Origin: Hedera helix
Taxonomy: Eukaryota; Streptophyta; Magnoliopsida; Apiales; Araliaceae
Direction: 5' to 3'
DNA: 64,000 bases
Assembly: GCA_947179155.2 (NCBI GenBank)
Contig: OX359275.1
Location: 761,501 to 825,500 of the forward strand
The translations under genes and the position numbers were made by a program. Position 1 is the stretch's first letter, and each line of letters begins with the position of its first letter. The notes beneath the pieces were generated by a model. That model did no database searches. It was not told the origin of the DNA and saw nothing but the letters and a program-made list of their open reading frames with translations. Of the stretch, positions 51,282 through 62,989 are shown piece after piece.

Positions 51282-51288
<7 letters not shown>
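51062..51288. mobile_element. Hairpin element between (TA)n and (CT)n-(TA)n tracts (FB3)
   Basis: Inverted arms: 'gctatagcgatgg' (51108-51120) with 'cagaaagccgac' (51139-51150), matched in reverse by 'gtcggctttctatgctatag' (51197-51216) and 'gtcgttatagctg' (51231-51243). Outer bases 'aacgaacc' also recur reversed at 51258-51265. The interior is GC-richer than its surroundings. No coding beyond chance ORFs. Confidence 0.6.
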
Positions 51289-51334
<46 letters not shown>

Positions 51335-51335
<1 letters not shown>

Positions 51336-51852
51336 GGAAATGATACATAACAAATGCTTTTTATTGAAACTATTTCATTAAATTTATCTTGCACCTTTCA
51401 TAAATAAATCTAATGATCCAAAATATGGATTTTTTTTTCCTAATCGCTAGAAGTAGCGGTAAGAGAGAAAAAACTCGGTTGCTACTCCTTTTGGCAACAG
51501 GCATCGGCAACTGCTGATGGCTACTGATGTATGGGGGCATAAATCGACAATTGTCGATGGCTGCCGATATATAGCAGCAGGCATCGGCAGCTGCCGATAC
51601 ATGACGACATACATTGGCAGCCATCGATAGCTGTCGATGGATGCCAATCCTTACTGTCAATTTTTGCTAAAAGGAGTAACGATTGATTTTTTTCCCTTAC
51701 CACTATTCCTTCTAGCGACAGAGTAGTCAACCGTTACTCCTTCTAGCGGTTAAGGGAAAAAAATTCTATATTTTGGGCCATTAAACTACTTATAGAGGGT
51801 TATAAGATATATTGGCTAGAATAGTACTTATATCAATTATTTGCTATGGATC

Positions 51853-51855
<3 letters not shown>
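51335..51855. mobile_element. Fold-back element FB1 with palindrome array
   Basis: Flanked on both sides by (TA)n tracts. The arms are over 120 bp: left 'atgatacataacaaat' and 'ccaaaatatggatttttttt' against right reversed 'atgatccatagcaaat' and 'cccaaaatatagaatttttt'. Inner arm parts carry 'cgctagaagtagcggtaag'. The middle (51500-51650) is four units of about 40 bp, each centred on a palindrome: catcggcaactgctgatg, atcgacaattgtcgat, atcggcagctgccgat, ccatcgatagctgtcgatgg. There is no transposase. Overlapping minus-strand ORFs of 66-96 codons are translations of the array and not genes. Confidence 0.75.
51500..51650. repeat. Four-unit palindrome array inside FB1
   Basis: Palindrome centres near 51511, 51551, 51590 and 51630, a period of about 40 bp. 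Units share 'ggctgccgat' or 'ggcatcggca' connectors. Each palindrome is 16-20 bp and differs from the others by a few changes that often keep pairing (cggcagctgccg, cgacaattgtcg, cgatagctgtcg). Confidence 0.7.
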
Positions 51856-51893
<38 letters not shown>

Positions 51894-54349
51894 AGAATGA
51901 TCCATAGCAAATATTTGTTATGGACACTGTTTCAACAAATCCTTTTATCACTGTTGGATTAAATATGTAAGACACCGAATTTTATGAAATATAAAATTTA
52001 ATTTTTCTTCATATATATTTTTCCTAAAACAGTAAGTGGTTAAATTGATAAAGTTAAAAGTTAAGGATGTTATGTGTAAATTATATTATGTCGGACAATA
52101 TTCGTTTGGTCAGGAAATATTCGTTCTGTCGGGGAATATTTGTACGACGGCGTTGTACGAACCAATCATTGGTGGACCCGACAACGAATAATTGTCGGAT
52201 ATAGAAAACGACATAAATAATTTTTAAATGGTCAATGGTACTATCACTTTTAATTGTTAAAATATCCGGTGGTAAAAGAATAGTAATATACGGTATTACA
52301 AGTAACATACGGTATTGCACAGTAGCACACGGTATTGCACAATGTTTCGTATTATTAAACTGATAAAGTGGTTATCGTACAATATTTGACTTTATTGTCA
52401 CATGCACAATAATTTATGTTATTAAACTGATAATTGTCACAGTAGCATATGCACAGTAATTCACATTATTGAATCAATAATTGTCATGACACGGTAAAGT
52501 ATTCTTTCTTTTACATACTTTTTGTATTATTGTTATCTCTATTATGATGTTAATTAAATAGTTGTATTTCATTATTAATTGACTTGATATCTAACTTAGA
52601 GAGTCAACTACACTATATTTATAACAATTAGTCATAATAATGAATAAGTGTGAATTATTGTTGAATAATTGAATTGATAAAGTTATTTATTTATTATAAT
52701 AAATAATATACAGTTAGGTAATATAAAATGAATGATATATATTAAAGATAATGTAATAATTATAGAATTTTAAATAAACAGTGTAGATTGAAGATGATAT
52801 TTAAATGAATGGTTTAGATTAAGAACATCTTAAAAGATGAAATGAATGGTATAGATTAAAGATAATATAGAATTTGAAATGGATGGTGTAGATTAAAGAT
52901 GATTTTTAAATGAATGATTTAAATTAAAGAAATCTTAAAAGATGAAATGAGTGGTAAGATTTAAACATTATCTTGAAATGAACGGTTTAGATTAAATTAG
53001 AAAATCTTGGTTATGATATGATTTTTGGCTATAAATAGAGGCCTTAACTTAAGGATTTTTCAAAAACTTTTTGCTCATTCTTTTTTTCACTCTCTAAATA
53101 CTTTTTTGTGTAAGTTCTCTCTAAGTGTGCTTAAGTTATCTTGAGTATTTGTGAAGATATATAAGTGTACGAGTACTGTTCAAGTTAATCAACCTCATTT
53201 AAATCAATATCCAGTCACGTGTTAAGGTAAGGGATTCCATCTTTTTTATCTTTCACTATTCAAACTTACTACGGTAAGGGATTATCATTCTTTGATTCTC
53301 GAAAATAATATCGTTTCTCTCTTACTCATAAGATGTGTCATTTATTTTCATGTATTAAATTATGGGAATAACTTTACGGCACGAATTACCGCCTGTTGGT
53401 GAATAACCTTTCGTATTCATTCCTTATTAATCTCTGAGAATAACCTTACTGCACAGATTACCGTCTGTTTGGTGAATAACTCTTCGTATTCAATTTTTAT
53501 TAAATTGTGGGAATAACCTTACGGCGCGGATTACCGCCTGTTGGTGAATAACCTTTCGTATTCATTCATTATTAATCTCTGAGAATAACTTGACTACGCG
53601 GATTACTGCATGTTTGGTGAATTACTCTTTGTATTCATTTCCTATTTTTCTAAACATTTCTATTGAACTGTATCCATTATTCTGAACTGTGGATCATGAA
53701 TATTATTTTTGAATTTTACTCCACATCATGTTGACAATTTGAATATTATTTAAATCCGCACAAAGTAAACTTTCGATACTTATTGTTTATCATGTTTCTT
53801 CTGTTCATCATTTGTATTACTGTTATTTGTACTAATCATCAAAAATCAAGCTGTTATGAATATTTGTGGCCGGGGGCACAGATGCAATATAATTGTTGAA
53901 CAGATGATAGGTTAAAGGTGATACATCTGTTCGGTGTCTTTTATGACACGTGGTGAAAGTTCTCTTTGACCCGTAGTGCAAAGATGAACTGTTGTTTGGT
54001 ATGATTATAACCAAAGGCTGAATACTGGTATAATCATGACCGTTGGTGTTATATTGAATATCGATGGCCCGTAGTGCATAGATAAACTGTTGATTTGCAT
54101 GATTATGACTAGGAACTGTGAATTTGTATTATCATGACTAATAGTATTTCAGATGATAAAAGTTGATGATATTTTTCTGAAAAAGAGAAGCGAGTGGATA
54201 TTATAGTCTGCATTATTCTTCTAATAGATTGTAAGACCCCGAATTTTATGAAATATAAAATTTAATTTTTCTTCATATATATATTTTTCTGAAACAGTAA
54301 GTGGTTAAATCGATAAAGTTAAAAGTTAAGGATGTTATGTGCAAATTTT

Positions 54350-54410
54350 ATTTTGTCGGACAATATTCGCTTTGTCGGGGAATATTCGTTTGGTCGGGGA
54401 ATATTCAGGC
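54350..54410 (+). repeat. Short tandem motif gtcggggaatattcgtt in LTR B2
   Basis: Two to three copies of an 18-bp motif around 'gtcggggaatattcg'. The same motif is present in B1 near 52092-52140 and reversed in B3 near 19870-19945. It lies in the U3 part, upstream of the TATA box, so it could be an enhancer-type repeat. Confidence 0.55.
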
Positions 54411-54996
54411 CGTACGACGGCGCCGAAATAACTAATTATTGGTGGACCCCACAACGGAATAATTGTCGGATATAGAAAACGATAAAAGTAACATTTTTAA
54501 ATAAAAATAGTCAACGGTGTTAACTGTTTAAATACTGGTGATAAAAGAATAGTAGTATACGGTAATTTATGGTATTTCAGTATAGCACACGGTATTCTAC
54601 AGTAGCACACGGTATTGCACAGTGTCTCGTATTATTGGTCTAATAATTGACACCGTAATTGTTACGCATCATTTCATCAATAATTATCACTGCATAATAT
54701 TTTATGTTATCAATTCAATAATTGTTGCTACACAGTATTTTGCATTATTGTTACTACACGACATGTTGCATTATTAAACCAATAATTGTCATAGTAACAA
54801 ATGCACAGTAATTCATATTATTGATCTGATAATTGACATAGTAGTCATTTCATTACTTTGAATTATTGTTATCACTGTGGTAACATTATGTTAATTGTCG
54901 TATTACTAATTGGTACTTTTATTAGACAATATTATTTATTTTATTAAGAAAAAAATAGAAATAAATAAATAAATATTATTATTATTTTTCAAAAGT

Positions 54997-55130
54997 TACT
55001 ATTCACTCCCGGAGTTCACTATTCATTCCCGAAAAAGTTACTATTCACTGACGGAAGTTACTGTTCATCTCGGGAAAGTCACTGTTCATCTGCCGACAAA
55101 AGTTACTGTTCAATACTGTTCACATTTTGA
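54997..55130 (+). repeat. Tandem 'gttactgttcat' repeats in LTR B2
   Basis: Six or more units of about 22-28 bp with the core gttactrttcay and a c/g-rich tail such as 'cccgg' or 'tcggga'. It lies 140-270 bp upstream of the LTR TATA box. It is followed by an uninterrupted G run at 55188-55207. Confidence 0.65.
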
Positions 55131-57844
55131 AAATTTTAAAGTTACTGTGCAAGTATTGAAAAAATTTTAAAAAACGTTTGCGCAGCCGGGGGGGGGGGGG
55201 GGGGGGGAGGCGCAGCCCCCCAATTTTTCCTTCCCCGGCGTGCTACGCATAGTAACTTCATTTGCTATAAATAGGCCCCTTCGCTGAATAAGAAAATCAT
55301 ATCTAAAATACATAAAATTTTCTATAAGTTTATTGTGAGAGAATTTTGAGCATAGTAAGGTTATTTTGAGAGTTTGAAAGCCAAAAGGAGTGCGGAAATT
55401 TTTCAAGTAAGTCTTTTATTAAAGAGTAGTAATTTTATAAATTCCTATTTTTCACGGTATTCACAAATCTTTCCTTAGAAGACTCTTCTTTGAGAAGATT
55501 CATTTTTAAAAGCTTTATTTGAAAGATTTATTTTGAAATATTATTTTAAAAACTATTTTAAAGTAGTTATATTATACTACAAAAATTATGTTATATATAT
55601 ATAATTTTGATAGTTCATATTATACGAATTATCATACACTTTGAAATTTATATGTGGTAATTACTAATTTTATTAAAAATATATAGGTTGATCAAACTCA
55701 TTTAAATCAATATCCAGTCACGTGTTAAGGTAAGGAATATTATTCTTTTCATACTCTTAAATTATTGCGGTAAGGAATACCATTCATTTCAAACTCTTAA
55801 ATTTACTGTGGTAAGGAATATTATCTTCTTTCATATTCTAACTTACTACGGTAAAGGGGTATCACTCTTTTCATCATCATAAATGGATATTATTTTCTTT
55901 CTTACTTGAAGGGATTATCATTCTTAAATTCTCGAAAATAATATCGTTTCTTTCTTGTGCCATTTACTTCCATGTATTAAATTGTGGGACTAACCTTACG
56001 GCGCGGTTTACCGCCTGTTGGTGAATAACCTTTTTTATTTGTCTCGTGTGGAAATAATTTGTCTACACGAATTATCACATGACACTTTTATTCCATATTC
56101 GTAAGTGATATCATTTTCCTTTATATTCATAAGGGATACCATCTTTTTCATCTTCCATTATTCAAAATTACTATGGTAAGGAATATTAATTTCTTTCACC
56201 TTTTGTTAATCAAACCTGCTACGGTAAGGGATATTATTTTCTTTCATACACCTAAATCGAAACTTATTATGGAACTATTGCTTCTATAATTCCTGAAAAT
56301 ATTATATGTTCCATAATAGTTGAATTTCATTATTTCAACTGAACCTTCCTATTTTCTGAACATTTCTATTGAACTGTAATCGTTATTCTGAACTGTGGAG
56401 CTTGAATATCATTTTTAAATTTCACTTCACATCATGTTGGCAATTTGGACATTATTTGAATCTGCACAAAGTAAACTTCCGATACTTATTGTTTATCCTG
56501 TTATTCTGTTCATCATTTGTATCACTGTTATTTGTATTAATCATCAATAATCAAGCTGTTGTGAATATCTGTGGCCGGGGGCACAGATGTGATATAATTG
56601 TTGAACAGATGATAGGTTAAAGACGATATACTAGGTTAAAGGCGATACATCTGTTCAGTGTCTTTTATGGCACGTGGTTAATGTTCTCTTTGGCCCGTAG
56701 TGCAAAGATGAACTGTTGGTTGGTATGATTATGACCAAAGGCTGAATCTGGTATAATCATGACCGTTGGTGTTATATTGAATGTCTTTGGCCCGTAGTGC
56801 AAAGATGAACTGTTGATCTGCATGATTATGACCAGGAACTGTGAAGTTGTATTATCTTGACTAATGGTATTTCAGATGATAAAAGTTGATGATATTTTTA
56901 CTAAAAAGAGAAGCGAGTGGACATTATAGTCTGCATTATTCTTCTAATAAATTGCTCATTCCGCTGCTATTATTGATCTGAACATTGTTTAAGAATTTAA
57001 CTACAGTTTTTGATATAAACCTTGTAGTCTATTGTATTCTATCAAGAACTCAACTGTTGAAGGCTAATGATAATTTATTCGTCATTATCTTAGTCATGAT
57101 ATTTCTTACTGGGCTATTTGAGCTCACCCTTTCTTTTGTTCCATTGTTTTTTTAACAGGAGATGAAAACGTAACATGGTCTAGCCGGGGGATGGAGTGAG
57201 AGTCTGAGGAATAGCTGTCGTAGTCTTCACGTGTTGTAAAATAGTGTGGCAATAATAGTGAAGACTTAGTTGTGTATTATTATACACTGTATTGTTGTAC
57301 GTTGTGCTTTGTTGTAATAATTTTGTTGTAGTCTTTTGACGACTCAAGTGTGGGCTGTGTGGGCCCAGATTTGGGGGCGTCACATAGATTGCTCATTCCA
57401 CTGTTATTATTGATCTGAATATTGTTCAAGAATTTAACTGTAATTTTTTATATAAACCTTGTAGTCTATTGTATTCTATCAAGAACTTAACTGTTGAAGG
57501 CTAACGATAATTTATTGGTTATTATCTTAGTCATGATATTCTTTACTGGGCTATTTGAGCTTACCCTTTCTTTTTGTTCCATTATTTTTCAACAGGAGAT
57601 GAGAACGTAGCTGGGTCTAGCCGTGGGATGGAGTGAGAGTCCAAATGATAGTTATCGTAGTCTTCACGTGTTGTAAAATAGTGTGACAATAATAGTGAAG
57701 ACTTAGTTGTGTATTATTATACAATATATTGTTAAACGTTGTAATAATTTTGTTGTAATCTTTTAACAACTCAAGTTTGGGCTGTGTGGACCCAGATTTT
57801 GGGGTGTCAAAAAATATCCAAAGGCTGAATATAAAATCATCCCG

Positions 57845-59265
57845 CTAACTTAGTTGACGACATGTTAATTTTTTATTTATTTATATTTCATCCTGCCAAC
57901 TATGTTAGCGTGTAAGTAAAATATTATTTTAATATATATATATTTATATTATCCAGTCAACTAAGTTAGCGGATTGAAGGAAAAAAAAGTTAACATTTGT
58001 GCATAAGAAGTGATCCAAAATGAAAAAATAAATAATAATAAAATTAGTACATCCCGCCAACTTAGTTGGCCGGATGGAGAAGAAGAAAAAAAAATTTGTT
58101 TTTTACATTCTGCAAACTAAGGTGACGGAATTGAGATTTTTTTTTTGAACATCCCGCTAAGGTAGGGGGATAGAGAAAAAATAAATCTTTATTCTTGCAA
58201 AGCCTCCGGTCTCTAGTTTTCTAGTTTTGCTTTTATTAATTTCAAACATTATCCACTTCATTCAACTTTCTTTGTATTTATTGATCAGGGGTGTTATTTA
58301 ATTATACTAAATATACTAAAAATGATACTTTAGCAATAAAACCTTTTTATTTATTGTGTAAAATTACGTTAAAATTAACTGGTACTAAAGAGATTGAACA
58401 TAAATTTTTTCTAAGATTTTTTTCTTTGTCTTTTTTTTTAAATTCCCGTATATCTTCAAATAATTGAATTGTTATAATATAATTTTTTAAGAAATATTAT
58501 TTAAACGTAAATTACGTCAGTTCCTTTTTTGACTTTTTGTTTTCTTAAAACTTTTGCTTGGTAAAAAAATTTCATTTACCCAAATACAGTTTAGTACATT
58601 TCATGTACCAAACAAAAGTTTTAAGAAAACAAAAACACAATAAGGGAATCGACGTAATTTACGTTTAAATAATATTTTTTTAAAATTTATATTATTATAA
58701 TTCAATTATTTAAAGATATATGGGAATTTGAAAAAGAGACAGAGAAAAATTGTAGAAAAAATTTATGTTCAATATCTTTAGTACCGATTAATTTTAACGT
58801 AATTTTACACAATAAAAAAAAAGTCTTATTGCTAAATTATCCTTTTTAGTATATTTAGTATAATTAAATAACACTCCTGATCAAGAAATACAAAGAAAAG
58901 TGAATGAAGTGGATGATGTTTGAAATTAATAAAAGCAAAACCAGACAACTGGAGACTGGAGGCTTTGCAAGAAAAAAGAAATTTTTTTTCCTCCATCCCG
59001 CAAACTAAGTTGGCGGGATGTAATTTTTTTTTCTCCATCCTGCGAACTTAGTTTGCGGGATATACTAATTTTAATTTTTTTTTTGGGATCACTTGCTATG
59101 CACAAATATTAACTTTTTTTATTCCTTCAATCCGCTAACTTAGTTGACGGGATGGTATAAAAAATATTAAAATAATATTTTACTTACTCATTAACATAAT
59201 TAGCGGGATGAAATATAAAATAAAATAAAATTAACATGCCGTTAACTAAGTTAACGGGATTGTTT
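57845..59265. repeat. Palindrome series along both arms of FB2
   Basis: At least ten diverged copies of a 22-26 bp palindrome: near 57858, 57893, 57955, 58051, 58110 and 58142 on the left arm, and near 58995, 59035, 59132, 59185 and 59240 on the right. The best copies read catcccgccaacttagttgg and cccgcaaactaagttggcggg. They are spaced about 35-100 bp apart and mirrored about the centre of the hairpin. Confidence 0.75.
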
Positions 59266-59357
59266 TATATTTTGTCTTTGGATATTTAATCTAACAGTGA
59301 TAAAAAGATTTGTTAAAATAATATTCATAAGAAATATTTACTATGAATCATTTTTCA

Positions 59358-59815
59358 TATATATATATATATATATATTTAATTCTTTCTTTGATCGTCA
59401 CCATACCGTCATCGATTCAATCATCATCCGGTACAGCTCCGTATGCGTATGCATGTTTATTCATGTTGCATTGCCAATTTGATAAGGTATTTGATATTTT
59501 CACTCGACTAAATCAAATTAAGTGATGAGAAATCATATTTCCACAAGTAAGCACAAACGACGAGTGTTATGCCTCGTTCAAGTGTCCTTGTAGAGAGATA
59601 CTACGTGGATGAGTGGTGGGGGATGTTTGCCTCTACTACCAAAAAATAAAAAGACATTTTCGCAATACATTATTTTTTAAATGAATTAATAATAAACAAG
59701 TCTCATATTTTGTGTAAAAAAAATTATTTATAAAAATAATATATTTTCTTTTTATGTGGTTCTAAACATGCACCCAATCTCTCTTGTAATACATATACTT
59801 TCTTTATTTCAAAAT

Positions 59816-59868
<53 letters not shown>

Positions 59869-60140
59869 CGGATACATTTTTTTATACATTATAAAATGAT
59901 ATAAAAATTTTAATTTTTTAATATTTTTGATTGAATATACTATCTTTTTAACAATATTATATTTTTAACTAGTATTTTGGACAAATTTAAATAAATAAAT
60001 TTTTTTTTAAATTATTATTTTATAAATATATATTTAATTTGAGAAGGGAAAAAATACTAATTAATTAGGTTGGAGAAAGAGAGATTGATGGATTCCTGAA
60101 CGAATTAATTAAGTAGAGTAATAATAGTGGTGGTAGTAGT

Positions 60141-60198
<58 letters not shown>

Positions 60199-60515
60199 CA
60201 TTTTCATTTACATGTGGTGTGGGTATAATGATTAGTAATTTGATGTCAGTCTATGCATGTGACTTCTTCACTGTGCCTCTGCGTCTGGAGAATATTGTTG
60301 ACACAACGCACCATAATATTAATTCCTTCCGTTCCTTCATTCATTAATCTTATTTTTAAAGTACTCCCTCAGTCACTAGTAGTAGCAGTTGTGCAGGAGG
60401 AATTTTAATTTAATCTTTTGTTTAAAATTAGCACACACACAAACATTGAAATCTGCATGCCGAGTTTAATTTGTTGCACGCATGCAAGCTTCAGCCAGAC
60501 TTGGCTCCCTACTAT

Positions 60516-60557
<42 letters not shown>

Positions 60558-61576
60558 CGTTTATACATATATTTCTTAATTTGATCTCGTGGCCAACTAT
60601 TTATGGGAGACGCTCGAGCAAGTCCAGACTACCAAGCCTACTGTGTCAAATTTAAAATCTAATATTAGACATAATTACACATAAATTATATGAAAAATAA
60701 AAAATACATCATATATTCAGGTTCATTAAATTATAATTAATTTTATATGTTTTATGTATATTAATTAATATATCTCGTACATTTTTAAATAATTCACACA
60801 TCAAATATTGATTATATTATAATTAAAAAATTCTAATTGCTATAATATGTGAGACAAATTCAAAACTGAACTACTAATAAATTATCAAATCTAAAAACAA
60901 ATGACAATAAAATATGAGTCAAACCTAATAAATTATTTATTTAACCCAACAACGCGAATCAATTACTATATATAAAAAGTCAAAGCTCAATCTTTTTAAT
61001 TAAATCCTACAAAGAAGCATATTGAGTTGTCTCGGTTGGTTTGTCTCAAAACGACGATTACTTTTCCTCTTCATTGAGATTGCTCAACATTCCTTCTTTT
61101 TGTCGGATTGAAAAATTGAATCTCCTCCTCCTCTATAACTCACATAAAAAAACTGTGAGTTAAGTTAGGGGACCAACTCAACACAAACAAGAGTGACGAC
61201 AACGTTGAACCCCCAAAACTCTGGACATGAAATTGACTAAGTTCGATATGGTCTTGGTTGAGAACGAAGGAAACCAAGAAATCGACCCATGACTAAGATC
61301 GATCTCAAAGTACGATGAGTTTTCTTGATGGAGTTTTTAATATGAAAAATATTTAATTTTTGTGCACATAATTCGTTAAGGTATTATTTGGTAGGGTTGT
61401 AATTTTTTTTTCACTAATTTGCTGTTACTTTCAGTTGTCTCATTTTCACACAACTTTTTGTTAATTTAGAGTTATCTGACATGGTGCATGCATATAAACT
61501 GTTTGGTGAAATGCTCCAATAAAAAGGGATCTGATTATCATGAAGTTAACTTTGGTTAATTGACCAATACAGTGCT
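59358..61576. other. AT-rich intergenic region with (TA)n tracts
   Basis: No gene supported. (TA)n tracts at about 59358-59379, 59825-59867, 60145-60194 and 60520-60552. A fragment 'agtactccctcagtcact' near 60360 resembles a MITE end. The rest is unremarkable. Confidence 0.5.
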
Positions 61577-62309
61577 TGTAATGACCACGAATTTCATTAT
61601 ACATTGTAATTATAATTAATATATAATTAGCAATGAATTTAAAATTTTTGTACTAATAAAATGTGCATTAGATAATAAAATAGATGTACTTGTTCGTGCA
61701 TATATTTAATTAAAGAATTAAAGCAAGGGTATAATTAATTAAAGCAAATCTAATTGGATTATATTTTTAATCCAAATGAGTTGTTAAACTAGGTCCAAGA
61801 TATTAACCTAGTAGCCCATGTAATTAATTTAATTACTAGCCATATAATTAATTAAACAAGCCCAATGCTTATTTTAATTAAAGTTAGCATAGTTATTTAA
61901 ATGCTAGCCCAAAGTGTTAATTAAATTGAGCCCAAACCAATTCAATGGATGAGCCCAATATATTAATTTCCTAAGTCCAACATGGAGCCCAATAGGAAGT
62001 CAAAATTGGTCAACAATTGAACCCATGTATAGATATATTTGTATATGCATAAATACACATTAAAAGCTAGAAAAATAAAGGAAAAATGGCATGGAAAATA
62101 CCATTTTGCTGATTTTTTTTTGGTCCCACTTGATGTTGCTTGATTTGCTAGATTGCTTCTCTTTTACACTAGATCAAAGTTGGCCAACAACTCTAGTCAA
62201 TCAACTAGTCAATCACCATGTCAATCCATCAAATAGTAAGCTTGATTAGCCTTTAATTTGACCAACATAGATGAATTAGTGAGTTAATGGTGTGTTAGTA
62301 GATGGCTAT

Positions 62310-62317
62310 AAAAGAAA
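62310..62317 (+). promoter_or_regulatory. TATA box of LTR D
   Basis: The octamer ctataaaa is followed by a leader with agag-rich sequence (62390-62480), as in other plant LTR promoters. It sets + strand orientation. Confidence 0.5.
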
Positions 62318-62989
62318 CCCCCCACACTTGTTTTAGGTTGGTTAGTTAATTGCTAGAGAATTTCCTAGAGAGCAAAGTGTGAGCATTTGAGAGGGTTAGA
62401 AAATTTGAGAGCAAAATACTAAGAGAAGAGAAGGAGTCTTGATTCATGTCATCTTCCTTCACAACTTATTTTGGAAGAAAAAGAAAGATAGCCATTAAAA
62501 CAAGGTAATGATTATTTTAAATGTAGTTTATTTTTAAATTAAATAAATCATCATGTTAGTATAAACATGTTAATATAGTTATTAATGTGTAGTTGTAATA
62601 TTTATGCCATGCTTAAGTTTAATAGGTTTGGTTTGTATTTTGGTATCATTTGTGTGCTAAAATATGTGTTTAGTAGTGTATAATCAAGTCTTGAAATTTA
62701 TTGCCAAAAATATTTTTTATAAAACTTAGGTTTGATGTTCTAATATTATAGAACATTAAATCATGAGAAAAACAAAGTTTGAATCACTCAAAATGGAGTT
62801 ATACACAAAAAGTTATGATTTATGGTAGTTTATGTGATGTAGAAATTTTTATAAAAAAATAATGATATTAAATCATGAAAAATTATTTTTTCATGTTATA
62901 AATTAAAATAAGGTGATTGGTAATTTTTTTGGATTTTTATTGAAGAGTTAAAGCTTACTTGATGGTATGTTTTTAATTAAAATGTGTGT

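Larger units (their letters stand above)
54230..57384 (+). mobile_element. Solo LTR of family B (copy B2), 3155 bp, inserted in B1
   Basis: Exact ends tgtaagaccccg and gggggcgtcaca, with the target duplication tagat on both sides (54225-54229 and 57385-57389). The B1 sequence resumes without loss: the joined phrase 'ctaatagattgctcatt' is seen intact in B2 itself near 56944 and in B4 near 1880. The TATA-like box tataaatagg lies near 55267. It is the best-preserved B copy and so a good reference for the family. Confidence 0.92.
51966..57811 (+). mobile_element. Solo LTR of family B (copy B1), split by B2
   Basis: Begins tgtaagacaccgaatttta and ends with a worn gtgtcaaa (expected gtgtcaca). The 5-mer aaata lies on both sides (51961-51965 and 57812-57816). 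The pre-insertion sequence 'attaaatatccaaag' is preserved in reverse in the other arm of FB2 near 59275-59292, which confirms the borders. The TATA-like box is at about 53032 (tataaatag). Without B2 it is about 2.69 kb. No internal retrotransposon sequence. Confidence 0.85.
51891..59357. mobile_element. Fold-back element FB2, split by LTR B1
   Basis: Left end 51891 onward ('ggagaatgatccatagcaaa') is matched in reverse by the right end at 59357 ('gaaaaatgattcatagtaaa'). Both ends border (TA)n tracts and resemble the ends of FB1. Removing LTR B1 (51966-57811 plus one target copy) leaves about 1.6 kb that is one hairpin: two arms of roughly 0.8 kb meeting near 58.56 kb, with long near-identical stretches such as 'ttttgcttttattaatttc'. 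The arms carry repeated palindromes of the type cccgctaacttagttggcggg. No coding region was found. Confidence 0.8.

Noticed and set aside
51370..51730. Overlapping minus-strand ORFs of 66-96 codons with repeated His-Gln-Leu-Pro text
   Set aside because: They are translations of the FB1 palindrome array and run through its hairpin arms; all three frames give similar repeated text, which is expected of a 40-bp repeat and not of a gene.
55188..55207. Uninterrupted G run as a biological signal
   Set aside because: It could be an assembly or sequencing artefact at a homopolymer; reported only as part of the LTR B2 repeat layout.
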